A stretch of 9,775 nucleotides of DNA, taken from Anaerolineales bacterium. GTDB taxonomy: Bacteria; Chloroflexota; Anaerolineae; Anaerolineales; Villigracilaceae. Location: assembly GCA_017882065.1 (NCBI GenBank), contig JADGQD010000065.1, forward strand, positions 1-9,775. Reading direction: 5' to 3'. This document shows positions 6,994-9,775 of this stretch, one piece after another; the stretch's first letter is position 1; each line of letters begins with the position of its first letter. The notes under the pieces were generated by a model. That model was not told the DNA's origin. It saw nothing but the letters and a program-made list of their open reading frames with translations, and made no database searches. Both the position numbers and the translations under genes were made by a program.

Positions 6994-6997
6994 TCCT
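6994..6997 (-). promoter_or_regulatory. atpC ribosome binding site at the edge of a repeat
   Basis: AGGA on the minus strand lies 8 nt before the chosen atpC start. Its first A is the terminal base of the palindromic element at 6997-7141, so the repeat ends inside the Shine-Dalgarno sequence. Confidence 0.55.
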
Positions 6998-7141
6998 GTC
7001 GTTGCGAGGAGGCTACGAAGGAGCCGACAATGCAATCTCCAATTTTCCTCGAGATTGCTCACCTGCACTCCCTGGCACCGCCCGCCAGGGCAGGTGTACA
7101 GCAGGTGCAAGTGTCGCCGCCTTCGGCGGCTCGCAATGACA
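6997..7141. repeat. Palindromic intergenic element (MITE-like) between atpD and atpC
   Basis: A 145-bp element fills nearly the whole atpD-atpC gap. Its ends are inverted repeats: TGTCGTTGCGAG (6997-7008) and CTCGCAATGACA (7130-7141), 11 of 12 matching. Inside are three further stems. GCAATCTC 7032-7039 pairs with GAGATTGC 7051-7058. CACCTGC 7060-7066 pairs with GCAGGTG 7090-7096 and encloses CCTGGC 7071-7076 with GCCAGG 7084-7089. GCCGCC 7116-7121 pairs with GGCGGC 7125-7130. GCAGGTG occurs again at 7101-7107. No transposase is encoded, and short frames across it are chance. From memory, repeats with GTCATTGCGAGG...GCAATCTC are dispersed in many environmental bacterial genomes including Chloroflexota. 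I see no convincing target duplication. Confidence 0.85.
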
Positions 7142-7145
7142 CTAT

Positions 7146-8549
7146 TTAGGCGGCCTTTGCCAGCTTCCCGGCTTTCTCGCGCACATCTTCGATGGTACCG
7201 GCCATCATGAAAGCCTGTTCAGGCAGGTCATCACACTTGCCATCCAGGATTTCGCGGAAGCCGAGCACGGTCTCTTTGATGGGCACATACTTGCCGGAGG
7301 TACCGGTGAACACTTCCGCCACGAAGAACGGCTGCGAGAAGAAACGTTCGATCTTACGGGCACGCGAGACGACCAGTTTGTCGTCTTCGCTCAACTCGTC
7401 AATGCCGAGGATGGCTATGATATCCTGCAAATCCTTGTAGCGCTGGAGGATGCGCTGGCACTCGCGGGCAGTGTTGTAATGTTCCACGCCAACGATGTTC
7501 GGGTCGAGGATGCGGCTGGTGGAAGCGAGCGGATCCACGGCAGGATAAATGCCTTTTTCGACAATGGAGCGTTCCAGCGCGATGGTGGCATCCAAGTGGG
7601 TGAAGGTGGCAACCGGAGCAGGGTCCGAATAATCGTCTGCCGGGACGTAGACAGCCTGCATCGAGGTGATGGACCCGCGACGGGTGGAGGTGATGCGTTC
7701 CTGCAGTTCGCCCATCTCCGTGGCCAGTGTGGGCTGGTAACCCACTGCGGAGGGCATACGGCCAAGCAGCGCCGACACTTCCGAACCAGACATGGTGAAG
7801 CGGAAGATGTTGTCAATGAATAGGAGCACATCGCGGCCCTGGTCACGGAAATACTCGGCCATCGAAAGCGCAGTCAGCGCCACACGCAGACGGACGCCTG
7901 GCGGCTCGTTCATCTGGCCGAAAACCATGACGGTATCTTTCATGACGCCCGACTCGAGCATTTCACGGTAGAGCTGGGTACCTTCGCGGCTGCGTTCCCC
8001 CACCCCGGCAAAGACCGAGTTGCCCTGGTGCACCGTGGCAACCGAGCGGATGAGTTCCTGGATGACGATGGTCTTGCCCACGCCGGCACCGCCAAAGATG
8101 CCGGTCTTGCCGCCCTTGGTGAAGGGAGCAATCAGGTCAATAACCTTGATGCCGGTTTCGAAAATCTCGGTGCGGGTGGATTGCTCGGAGAAGAGCGGAG
8201 CCGGGCGGTGAATGGGGTAGAACTGGTCGGATACGACCGCACCTTTTTCGTCCACCGGGAGACCCAGGACGTTGAAAATGCGGCCGAGGGTCGCGACCCC
8301 CACCGGGACCATGATGGGTGCGCCGGTAGCCTTGGCCGGGAGACCGCGCTGCAAGCCGTCGGTGGTATCCATCGAAACACAACGCACCCTGTTCCCGCCC
8401 AGGTGTTTTTCCACTTCCAGCACCAGATTTCCGCCGCTTTCGCGTGGGATTTCGAGCGCTTCAAAAACATTCGGGAGTTCACCCTCGGGGAACTCCACAT
8501 CCACAACACTTCCCTGAATCTGGATCACACGTCCAGTTGCTTTCGCCAT
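7146..8549 (-). CDS. atpD: ATP synthase F1 beta subunit (catalytic)
   Basis: AtpD carries the catalytic nucleotide sites of the F1Fo ATP synthase. The 467-residue protein is full length. It has an N-terminal beta-barrel (about 1-80), the Walker A loop GGAGVGKT (153-160), GVGERSREG (182-190) with catalytic E185, Walker B VLLFIDNIFRF (241-251), ALLGRMPSAVGYQPTLATEM (260-279), the catalytic-loop region SITSMQAVYVPADDYSDPAP (293-312), and the C-terminal DELSEED-type motif as DELSEDD (384-390), which contacts gamma and epsilon. The start ATG at 8549 has GGAGG six nt upstream. It is flanked on both sides by palindromic repeats, unlike the tight atpA-atpG and atpC-mreB junctions. Confidence 0.98.
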   Translation of the reverse strand: MAKATGRVIQIQGSVVDVEFPEGELPNVFEALEIPRESGGNLVLEVEKHLGGNRVRCVSMDTTDGLQRGLPAKATGAPIMVPVGVATLGRIFNVLGLPVDEKGAVVSDQFYPIHRPAPLFSEQSTRTEIFETGIKVIDLIAPFTKGGKTGIFGGAGVGKTIVIQELIRSVATVHQGNSVFAGVGERSREGTQLYREMLESGVMKDTVMVFGQMNEPPGVRLRVALTALSMAEYFRDQGRDVLLFIDNIFRFTMSGSEVSALLGRMPSAVGYQPTLATEMGELQERITSTRRGSITSMQAVYVPADDYSDPAPVATFTHLDATIALERSIVEKGIYPAVDPLASTSRILDPNIVGVEHYNTARECQRILQRYKDLQDIIAILGIDELSEDDKLVVSRARKIERFFSQPFFVAEVFTGTSGKYVPIKETVLGFREILDGKCDDLPEQAFMMAGTIEDVREKAGKLAKAA

Positions 8550-8577
8550 TTGCTTCCTCCGGTAAAATTACTTTTGC

Positions 8578-8620
8578 TAGTAACGACTTCAGTCGTACCT
8601 GACGACTAAAGTCGTCACTA
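8578..8620. repeat. Nested palindromic repeat between atpG and atpD
   Basis: Two 18-bp arms, TAGTAACGACTTCAGTCG (8578-8595) and CGACTAAAGTCGTCACTA (8603-8620), are inverted copies matching at 16 of 18 positions around a 7-bp spacer. Each arm is itself a small palindrome (ACGAC-TTCA-GTCGT and GACGAC-TAAA-GTCGTC), so one large or two small hairpins can form. The repeat begins 3 nt after the atpG stop and leaves 28 nt for the atpD ribosome binding site. It is unrelated in sequence to the element between atpD and atpC. No T-run follows it in the operon direction, so it is not a standard terminator. Confidence 0.82.
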
Positions 8621-8623
8621 CTT

Positions 8624-9520
8624 TTATCCTTGGATCGCCTTGGCCAGTGCTTCCGCACCGCCGGCAATATCCAAGAGATCATTGGTAATCGTTTGCTGAC
8701 GTGCCTTGTTATATTGCAGTTGCAGGTCGCCGACCAGTTCGATGGCATTATCGGTGGCGTTACGCATGGCCACCATGCGGGCGGCATGCTCCGACGCCAG
8801 CGACTCAAGGATCGCCTGGTAGACCTGCAAGGCCGTGAAGCGCGGGATGATTTCGTCCAGAATTTCGCGCTCGGTTGGTTCATAAATATAAGCGGCCGTC
8901 AGGTGCTGGTGTGCAAAATCCTGCACCCGCCCGGCCTCATCGCCGACTTCCAGCGGCAGTAGTTTTTTAACTACCGCCTCCTGCCTGGCCATGTTGACGA
9001 AGTCGGTATAGATCAGATAAACCTCGTCCGCTTCACCTTTGAGAAACTCATCCACGGCCATGCGGCCAATCGCCGAGACATCTGCAAAAGACGGTGCAGC
9101 CGGCAGGTTGCTGAACTCGGCAATCACCTGCCTGCGCCGCCGCATAAGCATATCCCGTCCTTTGCGCCCGACGGCGATGTAACGCACCGGGGTCTCAGAA
9201 TGACCGAAACGCTGGGTGACGTAGCGGATGACATTGGTGTTGTACGCGCCCGCCAGTCCCCGGTCGCCGCTGACGACCAGCACGAGCACATTACGGACCT
9301 GGGACCTGTGCGTCAAAAGCGGATGCAGGTTCTCCCGCCCCGGCTGTCTGGCGATATGCGTCAGCACCTGCCAGGCCTTGGAAGCGTAGGCACGCGTCGC
9401 CGAGACCGCCGCCATCGCCTTGCGGACTTTGCTGGCAGAGACTGCTTCCAGGGCACGCGTCACCTGCGAGATGTTTTTGACACTGCGGATTCGCATCCGC
9501 ATTTCACGAGCTGAAGCCAT
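8624..9520 (-). CDS. atpG: ATP synthase F1 gamma subunit
   Basis: AtpG is the rotating central shaft of F1. The 298-residue protein is close to the usual 285-300. The N-terminal coiled-coil helix reads EMRMRIRSVKNISQVTRALE (6-25) followed by SASKVRKA. A Rossmann-like middle domain includes VSGDRGLAGAYNTNV (83-97). The C-terminal helix carries the family signature RMVAMRNATDNA (247-258) and LQLQYNKARQQTITNDLLDI (266-285). The ATG at 9520 lies 15 nt after the atpA stop. It has only a weak purine-rich leader, with AGGA about 13 nt away and AAAGAG close by, so translation may rely on coupling to atpA. The start agrees with conserved N-termini of the family. Confidence 0.96.
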   Translation of the reverse strand: MASAREMRMRIRSVKNISQVTRALEAVSASKVRKAMAAVSATRAYASKAWQVLTHIARQPGRENLHPLLTHRSQVRNVLVLVVSGDRGLAGAYNTNVIRYVTQRFGHSETPVRYIAVGRKGRDMLMRRRRQVIAEFSNLPAAPSFADVSAIGRMAVDEFLKGEADEVYLIYTDFVNMARQEAVVKKLLPLEVGDEAGRVQDFAHQHLTAAYIYEPTEREILDEIIPRFTALQVYQAILESLASEHAARMVAMRNATDNAIELVGDLQLQYNKARQQTITNDLLDIAGGAEALAKAIQG

Positions 9521-9535
9521 ACTCTTTTCTTTATC

Positions 9536-9775
9536 CTATTGCCAAGTCACCTGGAAAGCAGACAGGGCCTCGCGCAGCTTCTTTTCGTTTTCTTCGGTGA
9601 TGCGCTGGTTGGCAGCAATATCCCCGGCGATTTCCGGATGGGAGCTGGAAAGATAACGCAGGATTTCGACTTCCCACTTTCTCATCTTTTCGACCGGCAC
9701 GTGGTCGGCATAGCCGTTAGTTCCGGCGAAAAGCACGATCACCTGGTTCTCCAGAGACATCGGTTCGTATTGGGG
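9536..9775 (-). CDS. atpA: ATP synthase F1 alpha subunit, C-terminal end only
   Basis: The frame is open to the right window edge, so only the last 79 codons of AtpA are present. They read from PQYEPMSLENQVIVLFAGT through the alpha-helical C-terminal domain to VTWQ and a TAG stop. The segment QYxPMSLExQVxVLFAGTNGY matches the conserved start of this region in bacterial alpha subunits, which normally follows a KQPQY stretch. The ATG at 9760 is an internal methionine, not a start. The regulatory nucleotide-binding domain and the rest of the operon (expected upstream atpH, atpF, atpE, atpB) are outside the window. atpG follows after 15 nt. Confidence 0.93.
   Translation of the reverse strand, partial: PQYEPMSLENQVIVLFAGTNGYADHVPVEKMRKWEVEILRYLSSSHPEIAGDIAANQRITEENEKKLREALSAFQVTWQ

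Noticed and set aside
6997..7141. CRISPR-like repeat, because GCAGGTG occurs more than once
   Set aside because: The copies are too short and not regularly spaced; the structure is a set of inverted repeats, not direct repeats with spacers.
6856..7210. Several short plus-strand frames around the atpD-atpC gap
   Set aside because: They are antisense to atpC and atpD ends and run through the palindromic repeat. There is no transposase similarity and no ribosome binding site.

Overview
The window looks like a chromosomal stretch from a Chloroflexota bacterium, probably Anaerolineae. The reasons are moderate GC content, a plant/cyanobacterial-like ADP-glucose pyrophosphorylase, a DUF6585-type membrane protein, and palindromic intergenic repeats with ...TTGCGAG/CTCGCAATGACA ends. 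The assignment is an inference by eye; no database search was possible.

Left half, plus strand (1-4637): a complete tRNA-Leu(CAA) at 1-84 is followed by about 110 nt rich in potential hairpins that ends in a rho-independent terminator (197-228). Next come glgC (ADP-glucose pyrophosphorylase, glycogen synthesis) and, 44 nt later with no terminator between them, a P2A-type Ca2+-transporting ATPase that retains all the residues of both SERCA calcium sites. A strong terminator (4610-4637) closes this unit.

Right half, minus strand (9775 down to 4652): this is the 3' part of an F-type ATP synthase operon, in the order atpA (C-terminal 79 codons only), atpG, atpD, atpC. Only 18 nt after atpC comes an MreB/actin-like gene. 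A hairpin and short T-run follow, and then a DUF6585-like membrane protein that starts at TTG. The two transcription units converge at about 4600-4650.

The conserved genes are ordinary. The unusual features are: (1) the MreB homologue co-directional with the ATP synthase genes has lost the acidic residues and the threonine normally needed for ATP hydrolysis; (2) two unrelated palindromic repeats sit in the gaps on both sides of atpD, each starting 3-4 nt after a stop codon, and one runs into the atpC ribosome binding site; (3) there is a structured, possibly transcribed segment between tRNA-Leu and glgC; (4) the AtpC epsilon subunit carries an I-D-x-x-R-A ATP-binding signature. I see no phage, CRISPR, defence or transposase genes.
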